DNA from: Gemmatimonadota bacterium
GTDB lineage: Bacteria; Gemmatimonadota; Gemmatimonadetes; Longimicrobiales; Gaopeijiaceae
DNA: 64,000 bases
Direction of reading: 5' to 3'
Assembly (NCBI GenBank): GCA_027623325.1
Contig: JAQBXY010000017.1
Span: 1 to 64,000 of the forward strand
Position 1 is the stretch's first letter, and each line of letters opens with the position of its first letter. Made by a program: the position numbers and the translations under genes. The notes under the pieces were generated by a model. That model did no database searches and was not told the origin of the DNA. It saw only the letters and a program-made list of their open reading frames with translations. Shown here piece by piece: positions 1-9,085 of this stretch.

Positions 1-57
1 CCCCCGCCGAGTGTTACTTCACCAAAACCGCCCGTTAACTGCTGTTGCACTTCAAAC

Positions 58-420
58 TTGATGTCACAGGGGCCGCCGCGGGCAGTCCTTGATGCCTGGG
101 TTGAGGGACGACTTGAGGCGATCCTCACACCCTCGATTTTCGACGAGTACCTGAGGGTCTGCGACCGCCTCAGGAGGTCGTACCCCGAGGCCGATTATCA
201 GGCGATGCTCACTGACCTCTTGGCTCACGGAACGCTTGTGCCCGACGTAGACCACGACGAGTCCATCACGGCGGACCCGGACGACGACAAGTTCATGCTT
301 TGCGCACTCGAAGCCGGCGCAGTCGTCGTTTAAGGAGATCGGCATCTTATCGATGTCGACGGCTGGAAGGCCGTACGCGTCCTGACTCCGAGCGCGCTCT
401 TGGCAGGCCTCTCCGGGTAA
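58..420 (+). pseudogene. Decayed PIN-domain (VapC/PIN_3-like) protein
   Basis: ORF 58-333 reads ...PPRAVLDAWVEGRLEAILTPSIFDEYLRVCDRL...DPDDDKFMLCALEAGAVVV then TAA (331-333). The same frame continues GDRHLIDVDGWKAVRVLTPSALLAGLSG* to 420, the usual PIN C-terminus. The N-terminal VLDTNV segment is not found upstream. Confidence 0.75.
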
Positions 421-446
421 GGAAGTTGGGCAACCTAACGAATAAG

Positions 447-512
447 GATTGTTTCCACACTCTAGGCGCCCAAGGCCTCGGGAGCGAGGGTCAAGAGAGT
501 GTGGAAACGATC
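447..512. repeat. Inverted repeat, 17-bp arms with one mismatch and a 32-nt loop
   Basis: gattgtttccacactct (447-463) versus agagtgtggaaacgatc (496-512). Confidence 0.8.
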
Positions 513-513
513 A

Positions 514-539
514 GTTGAGCTGAGCCGCTACGCGGTGGG
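514..539 (+). repeat. 26-bp repeat copy 1
   Basis: gttgagctgagccgctacgcggtggg; matches the reverse complement of 926-951 at 23 of 26 positions. Confidence 0.7.
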
Positions 540-925
540 GGGAGTGGGCCTGCGTGGCGGATTGCGGGACGGAGAGCCTCTATGGGTATTTCTTCAAGTC
601 GCAGGTCGTCTCCGGGCAGGCCCCGGCCCGGCGTCGCGGGGAGTGGCGACGCTCGGGCGAGCCGACATCGTTATGCACGACATCGGGTTGGGACTTCCAC
701 CACTGGCCTGAGCGACCTGACCTGCGTCAACGCCGTTATCCCGACTGCCACGGGACCGGTGGGTTAGCCCGCGATGCGTCCACGGGGGCAGCAAGACCGA
801 CAGTATCGCTGGGCCCCGTCAGGAGGCAAGCCACGGGCGGCATGCGGGGCAGAACGTGCTCGAACCGACGACACTCAACTCCATCGGGCGGAGTCTGCCG
901 GACATTGGACTGCGTCGATGCGGCA

Positions 926-951
926 CCCACCGCGTAGCGGTTTAGTTCAAC
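926..951 (-). repeat. 26-bp repeat copy 2, inverted
   Basis: Reverse complement gttgaactaaaccgctacgcggtggg. Confidence 0.7.
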
Positions 952-1203
952 TCCCTTTATTTCACCGCATCGGTCCGCATTCGCAACCGCCAATCGCGCG
1001 TGGAGGGTGCCGTCTACCGACGACGAAGGCCACCTGACCGCGGCCATCCATCACCCTCTGGGCGAGCAGTGGCGCGATTGGTGTGGAGCGAGAGCGCCTC
1101 GCAAGGGCCTGAGTTTAGGCGGAATCACTGCGTTTGGCTTTAGGCGAAATTGCAGCGCGCATCCTAACCGGACCGGTTGAGCGCGAGCGGCGGTCGGGCC
1201 GCG

Positions 1204-2823
1204 CTAGAACTCTCGCCAATCTCCGTCCAGCACTTTCCGGTAGACCTCGCTGGCCGCGAACAGGTCGACGATGTCCTGGTCGAGCATGCCGTCTTTGGCC
1301 TCCCACTGGAGGATCTGGATCGCCTTCTCGACCGGCATGGCCTTCTTGTACGGGCGATCCGAGGCGGTGAGGGCGTCGAAGATGTCGCACACGGTCATGA
1401 TCCGGGTTTCGAGCGACAGGGTGTCGCCCGTTACGCCGTCCGGATATCCGGATCCATCGAGCTTCTCGTGATGCCCGCGCACGATCTCCGCGATTCGGGA
1501 TAGTTCCTCGGTCCAGGGAATATTGAGGAGGAAGTCATACGAGTGGACGACGTGCGACTGAATTTGGAGTCGCTCGCTTTCATCGAGTGAGCCCCGCCGG
1601 ATCTCGAGGAAGTGGAGCTCGTGGGGCGTAAGGAAGGTCTGTTGGTTGCCGTCGGGATCTACGAAGACGGTGCGCGATATCTCCTGGAGGATCTCGGCGG
1701 CGTCCTCGTCGAGCACACGGGGGACGTTTGCCTCCTGAACGGCGGCCCAGTAGCGATCGGCCTTCTCCAGTTCGACTTGGAGTTGGGCGTCGATGGCCGC
1801 GATGTCCTCGGCGGCGCCTTCCGGACCCTTTTCGGCGATGGCGGCCGCGCGGGCTTCGGCCGCCTGAAGGCGGAGCGTGATACGAATCAGGACGAAGCGT
1901 GCTTCGACCTGGGCGCCCAGCACGGGCGACAGCTTGTTTTGCTTGACGAGCGTCTCCTCGCGTACCCCGACCTTGCCGAAGTCGTGGAGGAGGCCGGCAT
2001 AGCGTAGCTGCTTCATCTCGGCATCTGTGAAGAACGAGTCGGCGAACGGGCCTTCGGTCTGCTCATTGATCAGGTTGGCGACGTCGCAGGTCAGTTCGGT
2101 CACGCGAACGGAGTGACCGGAGGTGGTCGGATCCCGTCGGTCGATCGCGGTGACGGCCGCCTTGATGAAGCCGGCGAACAGGTTTTCGATGTCCTGGTAG
2201 AGTCTGCCGTTCTCGATCGCAACGGCGGCTTGGCCGGCCAAGGACGAGACGATTTCGACTTCGCGATCGGTATACGGGAGCACCCAGCGGTCGGAGTCCT
2301 CATCCGTTCGGATCTTCGCGGATCGATCACTCTTTCGATTGATCAATTGGAGCACGCCGACGACGTTGTCCCGGTGATCGATCATGGGGACGACGAGCAT
2401 TGATTTGGCCCGGTAGCCGTACTTCTCGTCGTACACGGCTCGATTGAACGAGAAGGGTACGTTGTCGGGGAGTTCGTACACGTCCTCCAGCACCAGCGGC
2501 CGGCCATTCGTGGCGGCGTACCCGGCGATGGAATGCTCGTTGAGTGGAAGTCGGAACGTCGGGGATGGGATTTCCGGCAGTGTATCCGTCTGAGACGCGA
2601 TGAAGTGGAGCAGGGGAGAGCCGTCCTCCCCCTTCTCGACGAGGTAGAGACTGCCGGCGTCCGATCCCGTAAGCGATCGCGACTGAGACAGGATGAGGTC
2701 GAAGAGTGACAGAGGGTCACGCTCACCCATGAGCGCCATCCCCACCTTGCTCATCTCACGGAGTGACCACCGCGAGAATTCGAGCTCGGCTTTCAGCTCT
2801 TCGATGGTGCCCTCAACGGTCAT
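1204..2823 (-). CDS. GAF domain - HD-GYP domain phosphodiesterase
   Basis: N-terminal GAF-like (SLTGSDAGSLYLVE...MLVVPMIDHRDNVVGVLQLINRK); HDFGKVGVRE and HHEKLDGSGYPDG...TRIMTVCDIFDALTASDRPYKKAM are HD-GYP motifs. Confidence 0.9.
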   Translation of the reverse strand: MTVEGTIEELKAELEFSRWSLREMSKVGMALMGERDPLSLFDLILSQSRSLTGSDAGSLYLVEKGEDGSPLLHFIASQTDTLPEIPSPTFRLPLNEHSIAGYAATNGRPLVLEDVYELPDNVPFSFNRAVYDEKYGYRAKSMLVVPMIDHRDNVVGVLQLINRKSDRSAKIRTDEDSDRWVLPYTDREVEIVSSLAGQAAVAIENGRLYQDIENLFAGFIKAAVTAIDRRDPTTSGHSVRVTELTCDVANLINEQTEGPFADSFFTDAEMKQLRYAGLLHDFGKVGVREETLVKQNKLSPVLGAQVEARFVLIRITLRLQAAEARAAAIAEKGPEGAAEDIAAIDAQLQVELEKADRYWAAVQEANVPRVLDEDAAEILQEISRTVFVDPDGNQQTFLTPHELHFLEIRRGSLDESERLQIQSHVVHSYDFLLNIPWTEELSRIAEIVRGHHEKLDGSGYPDGVTGDTLSLETRIMTVCDIFDALTASDRPYKKAMPVEKAIQILQWEAKDGMLDQDIVDLFAASEVYRKVLDGDWREF

Positions 2824-3737
2824 CGCATCAACTCATCGGCCTTGTCAAACGCCGCTCGTGCGGCTTCTTCGTGCCCTAGCTCGGTGAGGATCTCACCCTT
2901 GAGCAAGTAGAGGTCTGCACTCAGGCTGGCCTGGCGTTCGACCGAGTCCAGGGCCTCTTGGGCGTCATAAAAGAGCCCGAGGTCCCGAAACGCAACTACG
3001 GTCAGGAAGAGCCCGTCCGTCATGGGGTCGAGTCCGAAGACGGAGATCTCTTCCATATAGTCCTCGAGGTCCACCGACTCCTCGAGGCTCATGACGCGGA
3101 ACTCCTGTTGCGGAATGGGGCGGCCGCTGCGCCGGCCCCCGACGAATACGGTCCATGCGTAGGTGGCGCCTGCGTCGAGCTCCTCCTCGTCCGGCAGGAT
3201 GAAGATCGTGTCCGCACCCAACTCATAGATCTGGGGCGGGCCCCCGCTCACTTTGCGGAGCATGAGGTCGTAGCTCTGGTTCGGAGTGGCGGTCCAAGTG
3301 AAGGTGGGGCGTTGGCTCGCGACGAGCAGTCGGTTTCGCGGAGCGACAAGGACCGAGCTGCCCGGAATCGGCCGAATCATTCCTTGCCGCCCACCGGCCG
3401 TCGCGTCGGTCGACGCGGCTTGGGCCAGGGTACTCATGGCGCGGGCGAAGATGTCCGGGTTCCCGGCCCCTCGCGGCTCGGCGACGGTGGTCGCCTCCGT
3501 GACGACTTGTTGGCCGCCGGTTCGAGTGATCAGGATGGCGCGCGCGCCTGCCGCGGGCAGGACGTCGTCCCCCACGAACATGCGTTCGCCGACGGTGGCC
3601 GGGGTCGGGGCTGCATCGCCCCGCTTCACCGCGACGTCGCCCTGGACCCGGATTACGAGCGCGACCGGGTCCTGGGCGGCGATAGGAACGGCCACAACAA
3701 GCGCCGCGAGCAGTGCCAAAGTTCCGTGTTTCCTCAT
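2820..3737 (-). CDS. Secreted FecR-domain-like protein
   Basis: Signal peptide MRKHGTLALLAALVVAVPIAAQ; VQGDVAVKRGDAAPTPATVGERMFVGDDVLPAAGARAILI is FecR-like. 4-bp overlap with the downstream HD-GYP gene. Confidence 0.75.
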   Translation of the reverse strand: MRKHGTLALLAALVVAVPIAAQDPVALVIRVQGDVAVKRGDAAPTPATVGERMFVGDDVLPAAGARAILITRTGGQQVVTEATTVAEPRGAGNPDIFARAMSTLAQAASTDATAGGRQGMIRPIPGSSVLVAPRNRLLVASQRPTFTWTATPNQSYDLMLRKVSGGPPQIYELGADTIFILPDEEELDAGATYAWTVFVGGRRSGRPIPQQEFRVMSLEESVDLEDYMEEISVFGLDPMTDGLFLTVVAFRDLGLFYDAQEALDSVERQASLSADLYLLKGEILTELGHEEAARAAFDKADELMR

Positions 3738-3792
3738 GCCTCATCTCCACTCAGATCGGGGCCGGTTCGAATCGGGCCCACAATTCAATCTT

Positions 3793-6093
3793 CTACTTTT
3801 CGGTCCTGCGCACCACGAAATCCCAGTCCGCAGGAGGCGGGTCGGCCATGTTCTCGGTACACCGAGTGACATAAAGTCGGCTCGGACCATCCTCGGGACA
3901 CGCGCTTACGGCGGTCGCGAAATGCTCCCTCGCAGTGGCCCAGTCGTGTTGCTTGTAAGCCGTCATACCGAGTTCGTAGTGCTTGAGTGCCGCCTCCTTC
4001 GAGGGTTCGAGTTCCACACCGGCCAACTCGAGCAACTCGAAGACCTTCACGGGGGCCTCCTTGCCCTTTACGGCAATGAGGTCGAGCTCCCGAACACGGT
4101 AGGATCCCTGACCGGCGGTCAACGTCACCTCGGACACCATGTTCAGTGTGTCGTACGTCTTGTTCGCGGGCTCGAGCCGAGCCGCGAGATTGACCGAGTC
4201 ACCGATGGCCGAATAGTCGAAGCGATCTTCGCCGCCGACGTTGCCGACCACGACCTCTCCGCTGTGTACCCCGATTCGCACCTTGAGGGGTTCGTGAAGA
4301 GGGTTTTTCGCGGCCCAGCCCTCGTTCAGCGCGTTCATGCGACGCTGCATGAGGATCGCGGTGCGCATGGCACGATCGTGGTGATCCGGCTGTTCCTTCG
4401 GTGCGTTCCAGAACGCCATGATCGCGTCGCCGATGTATTTGTCGAGATACCCACCCTCATCGAACACGACATGGGTCATGTCGTTCAGGTACTCGTTCAG
4501 GAGCGCGATGAGGTCCTGCGCGTCCATCTCTTCCGACATCGTGGTGAAGCCGGAGAGATCGGAAAACAGAAGGCTCAAAGGGCGCTTCTCGCCGCCGAGT
4601 TGGAGCGCCGACGGGTCTTCGGAAATTTCCGCGACGACGTCCGGCGAGAGGTACTTGCCGAAGGCACCTTTGATGAAGCGTTTCTCCTTCCCTTCGATGA
4701 TCGAGACGTACGCGACGGCTAGAACGTAGGAGGACAGGGCCGCGAGGATCGGCGTTCCGATCGGAACCCAGCTCGCCGGCGCGCCGATCGAAAACAACTC
4801 TGCGCCGGGCACGTAGACGACTCCCGCCCACGCCCAGAAAGCGATCGTCCATGTGCCGGCGATGGCGATCACTGCGGCCGCCGCTCCCCATGTGGCCCCG
4901 TACCAGAACGCTACTCCGCCGGTGAGCCCGGCCAGCAGAAAGAGGAGGACGGTCCGGCCCGCGGCACCCAGCGGGCGAACGTAGGCGCCGTCAATGAGGT
5001 TCTGGAGCGCATTCGCGTGGATCTCGACGCCGTACATCCACTCGTACTCATCCGTGGACGCATCGCCCGAGACTGCTGGCGCGGCGTAGCCGAAGAATGG
5101 TGTGCGGAAACGGTCCTCGGCGTGGAACCCTGTACCGAGCAGCACGATCTTGTCCTCGAACAGCTCGGGGCTGATCGCCGCCATGAAGGAGACGGACGAC
5201 GAGGCCGACGACTGGAATGTGCCGGGCGGATCCGTCGCATCCGTGCTCGAGGGCGGACCGAGGTAGCGGATTCTGAACGGGACGATTGAACCGCCCGAGG
5301 GCTTACGCCCGTCGAACCATCCCGTGGGGATCACGCCCTGGCTTGCGGGCAGGCCCGGAAGATTGAAGCGCCCCCGTCGGCGTGCATCCTCGAGGAGGGA
5401 GTCGACATCCAGGCCTCGCGAGTGGGCATACATCGCCAATGCGAACGAGGGGACGAGGTCGTTGCCCGACCGCACGGCGAGTGAGCCGTCGCGGAAGGTC
5501 TCGAACGACGACGGCAGTTCTGCGGAACCCACGCCAGCCGCGACTTCGGCGAAGAAGGGGTGCGGGGCCGTAACGATGGGACCGGAGTCCGTCTGCTCGA
5601 CGGGAGCCACGATGATGACGTTGCCGGCCCTCTCCATCGCATCGCGCAACAGATCGTTGCCACCGTCGATGAGGTTGAGCCCGGGGAAGAGTTCCCCGAG
5701 GAAGACGTCGACGCCGATTGTCTTGGCGCCGGCCATGGAGAGGGCGTCGATCAATTCCGCGAGCGGCGCTCGGGGAAACGGTGTGATCCACTTCCACCCG
5801 TCGATCGTGTCGAGTACCGAAAACTCGTCGAAGAGCACGAGGACGACTTCGCTTTCGCGATCCCCCAGCCCGGCCTGAAACGACTCGGGTGTCGTCTGCT
5901 GGCGAAGGTCGAGCGTCGAGTCCTCGAACTGACGGATTCCGGTGAGGTCTCCCAACGTGTCGCCTACCACGACAGCGAGCGCGACCGCGGCGAGCACGAT
6001 GAGCGAGAACGCGACGAGTCGTCGCGTCTTCTTCAGCCATTGGCGCTTGGGCGCCCGTGAACTGGCGCCGGAACGGGCAGCCTTATCTACCAC
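3793..6093 (-). CDS. CHASE2 domain-containing adenylate cyclase (class III)
   Basis: N-terminal CHASE2 with TM helices; cyclase motifs LFSDLSGFT, DKYIGDAIMAFWNAP, RIGVHSGEVVVGNVG, DYSAIGDSVNLAARLE. Confidence 0.92.
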   Translation of the reverse strand: MVDKAARSGASSRAPKRQWLKKTRRLVAFSLIVLAAVALAVVVGDTLGDLTGIRQFEDSTLDLRQQTTPESFQAGLGDRESEVVLVLFDEFSVLDTIDGWKWITPFPRAPLAELIDALSMAGAKTIGVDVFLGELFPGLNLIDGGNDLLRDAMERAGNVIIVAPVEQTDSGPIVTAPHPFFAEVAAGVGSAELPSSFETFRDGSLAVRSGNDLVPSFALAMYAHSRGLDVDSLLEDARRRGRFNLPGLPASQGVIPTGWFDGRKPSGGSIVPFRIRYLGPPSSTDATDPPGTFQSSASSSVSFMAAISPELFEDKIVLLGTGFHAEDRFRTPFFGYAAPAVSGDASTDEYEWMYGVEIHANALQNLIDGAYVRPLGAAGRTVLLFLLAGLTGGVAFWYGATWGAAAAVIAIAGTWTIAFWAWAGVVYVPGAELFSIGAPASWVPIGTPILAALSSYVLAVAYVSIIEGKEKRFIKGAFGKYLSPDVVAEISEDPSALQLGGEKRPLSLLFSDLSGFTTMSEEMDAQDLIALLNEYLNDMTHVVFDEGGYLDKYIGDAIMAFWNAPKEQPDHHDRAMRTAILMQRRMNALNEGWAAKNPLHEPLKVRIGVHSGEVVVGNVGGEDRFDYSAIGDSVNLAARLEPANKTYDTLNMVSEVTLTAGQGSYRVRELDLIAVKGKEAPVKVFELLELAGVELEPSKEAALKHYELGMTAYKQHDWATAREHFATAVSACPEDGPSRLYVTRCTENMADPPPADWDFVVRRTEK

Positions 6094-6106
6094 GGGCTGG
6101 CTGGGA

Positions 6107-8002
6107 TCAATTGGTGATTTCGTAGACGATCGAAGCCGTTCCCCAAGAATTCAGACGCACAGCGCCATTCTCCAGGCCCGCCGCTCGCTTGAGCGCTTCG
6201 GCGACGGCAGCCGCGAACCCCTCGCCACCGGACGCATAGAGTTCCCCCGCAGGGATCGTGATGTCGAGCGGCCGTTCCGTTAGGAAGGCGCGCACCATGC
6301 CACCGCCGACGGGCGGGAGCGCGGTGAAGGCCAGGTCGGCACCAGGATACTCGAGGCGTCGGCCCGCCCGAATCTGCATCGACGGGTCGTCCTGATTGGG
6401 CAACAGCATCGCCACGGTCCCGTCGGTCCCGATGTCTACAAGCGTGACGAAGCCGTCACGATCGGACTCGACGATGAACGCGATGTCCTCCCCGACCCCA
6501 AACTTTGTTTTGCCTCCCAGAAGCTGGAGCGTGAGCCCGAACGACTGCGCGGGGTTGTCCATGTCCCCGAGGCTCTTCGCGGCGGCTTCGGTACGGAGGA
6601 TCGATCCAAGTGCTGCCATCGCCGACGGGGTGGTCCCAATCGCCTCGTGGCGCGCAAAACCGTCCGAACCGATCACTCGGAGCTCGTCGCCACGGCGCCT
6701 GACGATCAAATGGCTGAACAAGTTCTCGTCGTCGATGATCCGGATGGCGGGCGCGCCGGCGAGCGCAGTACGAAGGGCCTCGGTCAGACGCGTATCGATC
6801 GAGGCCATGTTCACGAGGAGTGGGATCTCCAAGTAGACGTGCGCCGTCAGTCGCGCTTGGTCACCGTCACGGACCGAGCCGGAAACCACGTCGACGGTCG
6901 TCGTCCGCTGTCCGACCGACGCGACGACGAGCCGTGCCCCCGAAGGCGTCTCGAAGGTCGATCCCGGCGTAATCCCGAGCGCGAGGCCAGCACCCAGTTG
7001 TGCGGTGCGACCAGACGTGGATACGACGGGAAGGGCCATCTCGCCACTGCCCGACGGACCACCATCGACGAAGAAGAGCGGGAAGTCCTTGAGCGAGACG
7101 TCTTCCGAGATGTAAGGGTCCTGCTGGAAGCGATTGCGCTTGAGTGCCTCGTAGGCGTCCTCGAACACGTTCTCGTAGGTCACGTTTTCCGGGGCGCGCC
7201 ACAGCTGTTGGACCAGGAAGGTCGTGAACGCACCGCCGTGGAACGCTTCCTGGCCGTTTGCCGCCGGGAAATAGGCATCGACGGCCACCTGGAAGGGTTG
7301 GGCGGCCGCGAGTTCGAGGACCCGCGTTTCCTGCGGATCGAAACCGGTAACGTCACCGGCTTGGCCGGGCAGCGCGCGGCGCGTGACCCCCGCCGGACGA
7401 TCGACGTCGTTGATGTCGCGGCCCAGTAGCCGGCCCCGGCTGAATGGCGTCACATCGCGCGTGCCGGTGCCGGAATTGCAGTTGTCGAGAACGACCAAGA
7501 CGTTGTCGGTGGGTAGCAAGCCGAGCCAATCGTTGAACTCGTCATCGCTGATATCGAACTCGGTGCTGGTTGGATTGGCGTCGGCGGGCGCGAGCGTCTC
7601 GTCAAGCCCGTCGTCTTCGTCGCCGCTCTCGTCCCACATCTGCGAGCCGTGTCCGGCGAAGAAAATCACGACGTTGTCGCCGGGCCGCGCATTCTGCACG
7701 AGCCAGCCGGTGATCCCCTCGCGGATCGCGCTCTTCGTGGCGTCGTGGTTCAAGACCAGACGAACGTTCTCCTCCGGGAAACCACGGCGCATAACCAGTG
7801 CGTCTCGGATGCGGCGCGCATCGTGCTCGGCACCTGGAAGATCGCCGCCCTCGACGTCCTCGAAGTGAATGTAGTCACTCACACCCACGATGAAGGCCCA
7901 GCGGGTGAGGGCTGTCCGCTCCTGAGGCCCGAAGGCGAGGAGCGGGAGGATGGCCACCATGGTCGCGATGTATGCGACCCGTCGATTCAGCAACTGTTTC
8001 AC
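6107..8002 (-). CDS. Caspase family (peptidase C14-like) protein with C-terminal DUF4384-like domain
   Basis: AFIVGVSDY, VVIFFAGHGSQ (His), LVVLDNCNSGTG (Cys) His/Cys dyad; C-terminal GEDIAFIVESDRDGFVTLVDIGTDGTVAMLLPN. Confidence 0.88.
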   Translation of the reverse strand: MKQLLNRRVAYIATMVAILPLLAFGPQERTALTRWAFIVGVSDYIHFEDVEGGDLPGAEHDARRIRDALVMRRGFPEENVRLVLNHDATKSAIREGITGWLVQNARPGDNVVIFFAGHGSQMWDESGDEDDGLDETLAPADANPTSTEFDISDDEFNDWLGLLPTDNVLVVLDNCNSGTGTRDVTPFSRGRLLGRDINDVDRPAGVTRRALPGQAGDVTGFDPQETRVLELAAAQPFQVAVDAYFPAANGQEAFHGGAFTTFLVQQLWRAPENVTYENVFEDAYEALKRNRFQQDPYISEDVSLKDFPLFFVDGGPSGSGEMALPVVSTSGRTAQLGAGLALGITPGSTFETPSGARLVVASVGQRTTTVDVVSGSVRDGDQARLTAHVYLEIPLLVNMASIDTRLTEALRTALAGAPAIRIIDDENLFSHLIVRRRGDELRVIGSDGFARHEAIGTTPSAMAALGSILRTEAAAKSLGDMDNPAQSFGLTLQLLGGKTKFGVGEDIAFIVESDRDGFVTLVDIGTDGTVAMLLPNQDDPSMQIRAGRRLEYPGADLAFTALPPVGGGMVRAFLTERPLDITIPAGELYASGGEGFAAAVAEALKRAAGLENGAVRLNSWGTASIVYEITN

Positions 8003-8997
8003 TTCGATCTCTCCAGCGTGTAGTCGATCCCCTCCATCGCCGCGCCAACTTCGAGGCCGCTTCCGCTTCGCGCGGCAGCCTCTCGCATTTTGGCGACGAG
8101 GGCATCCACTTCGTAGTCGGTCCGAGTCGGGTCGTGGTGGGAGAAGAGCAATCGCTTCACGCCACCTTCCTTCGCGAGGCGGAGTGACTGCTCGAACGTC
8201 GAGTGTCCCCAGCCCAACCGTTTCGGGTACTCCACTTCTGTATACATCGAATCATGGATCAGAAGATCCGCGTCGCCCACGAAGTCTACGATCCTCTTGT
8301 CGAATCCCGGCTCCAAGTCATACACGGTCCCGTCGAGTTCGTTGTCGGGGATAAAGCAAATGACCCGGCCCGCCACCTTGATGCGGTATCCAATGACGAA
8401 GGACGGATGCCGGACCCGCATCACGTCGAGCTCGAATTCACCGACCTCGTAACTGCCCTCATTGAGGTGCTCGAATTCCATGACCGCAGCAACGACGCTG
8501 AAGGGGACCGGGAAGTAGATGGGGCCCATCTGTCCCGCGAAAAGATTCTGGACGTCGATGTCCTTCTGTTTCGGTCCGATGACCTTGATCGAGTCCTCGG
8601 GATCGTACAACGGCGAGAAGAAGGGGAAGCCCTGGATGTGATCCCAATGGAAGTGCGTCAGGAAGATGTGGATCGCGTTCGGCCCCTTCTCGACGATGTC
8701 CAAGCCGAGAGGCCGAATCCCCGACCCGGCGTCGAAGATAATCCGCTGGTCTGCGCCGCAGACTTCCAGGCACGTGGTATTACCGCCGTACCGCGTGGTG
8801 TCCGGGCCGGGCGACGGGATCGATCCCCGTGTTCCCCAACAGCGAACTGAGATGCCATCGGCGGCCTTCACCCGCGAGGCCGGCGTGTTCTCGTTGGATG
8901 TGGAATCCAAGCGTATGCTCCAGGGGACAGGGGGTGGCAGTCGCGACAGGTCCGCGCTTGTCCAATGTACAGGGGGCATTGCCGGGGTCGCGAGCAT
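7999..8997 (-). CDS. MBL-fold metallo-hydrolase (PhnP/RNase Z-like)
   Basis: WGTRGSIPSPGPDTTRYGGNTTCLEV; THFHWDHIQGFPFF (HxHxDH). 4-bp overlap with the caspase gene. Start may lie further downstream. Confidence 0.85.
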   Translation of the reverse strand: MLATPAMPPVHWTSADLSRLPPPVPWSIRLDSTSNENTPASRVKAADGISVRCWGTRGSIPSPGPDTTRYGGNTTCLEVCGADQRIIFDAGSGIRPLGLDIVEKGPNAIHIFLTHFHWDHIQGFPFFSPLYDPEDSIKVIGPKQKDIDVQNLFAGQMGPIYFPVPFSVVAAVMEFEHLNEGSYEVGEFELDVMRVRHPSFVIGYRIKVAGRVICFIPDNELDGTVYDLEPGFDKRIVDFVGDADLLIHDSMYTEVEYPKRLGWGHSTFEQSLRLAKEGGVKRLLFSHHDPTRTDYEVDALVAKMREAAARSGSGLEVGAAMEGIDYTLERSK

Positions 8998-9085
8998 TTT
9001 TCGTTGCCGGGGGTGATTCTCGCGGTGTTCCGGCGCTGTAGATAGCTTTGTCCATCCGGAGTATGTCGCTCAGAACCCCGATTCC

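Noticed and set aside
840-960. Possible tRNA on the minus strand (GGTTCGAGC T-loop-like string)
   Set aside because: No T-stem pairing, D-arm or acceptor stem could be made.
421-1100. Integron attC sites
   Set aside because: Some core-like strings (ACCTAAC, GTTGAGC, GTTATGC) occur, but no properly paired R/L boxes with balanced spacers and no integrase; kept only as an inverted-repeat finding.
3286-4722. Long + strand ORF (478 aa) opposite the FecR and cyclase genes
   Set aside because: Shadow ORF of GC-rich coding DNA; no recognisable motif, while the opposite strand has clear CHASE2/cyclase motifs.
6107-8002. Caspase gene as a proven defence effector
   Set aside because: No other recognised defence genes (restriction, CBASS cyclase, TIR, Argonaute) are in the window; class III cyclase association fits general signalling equally well.
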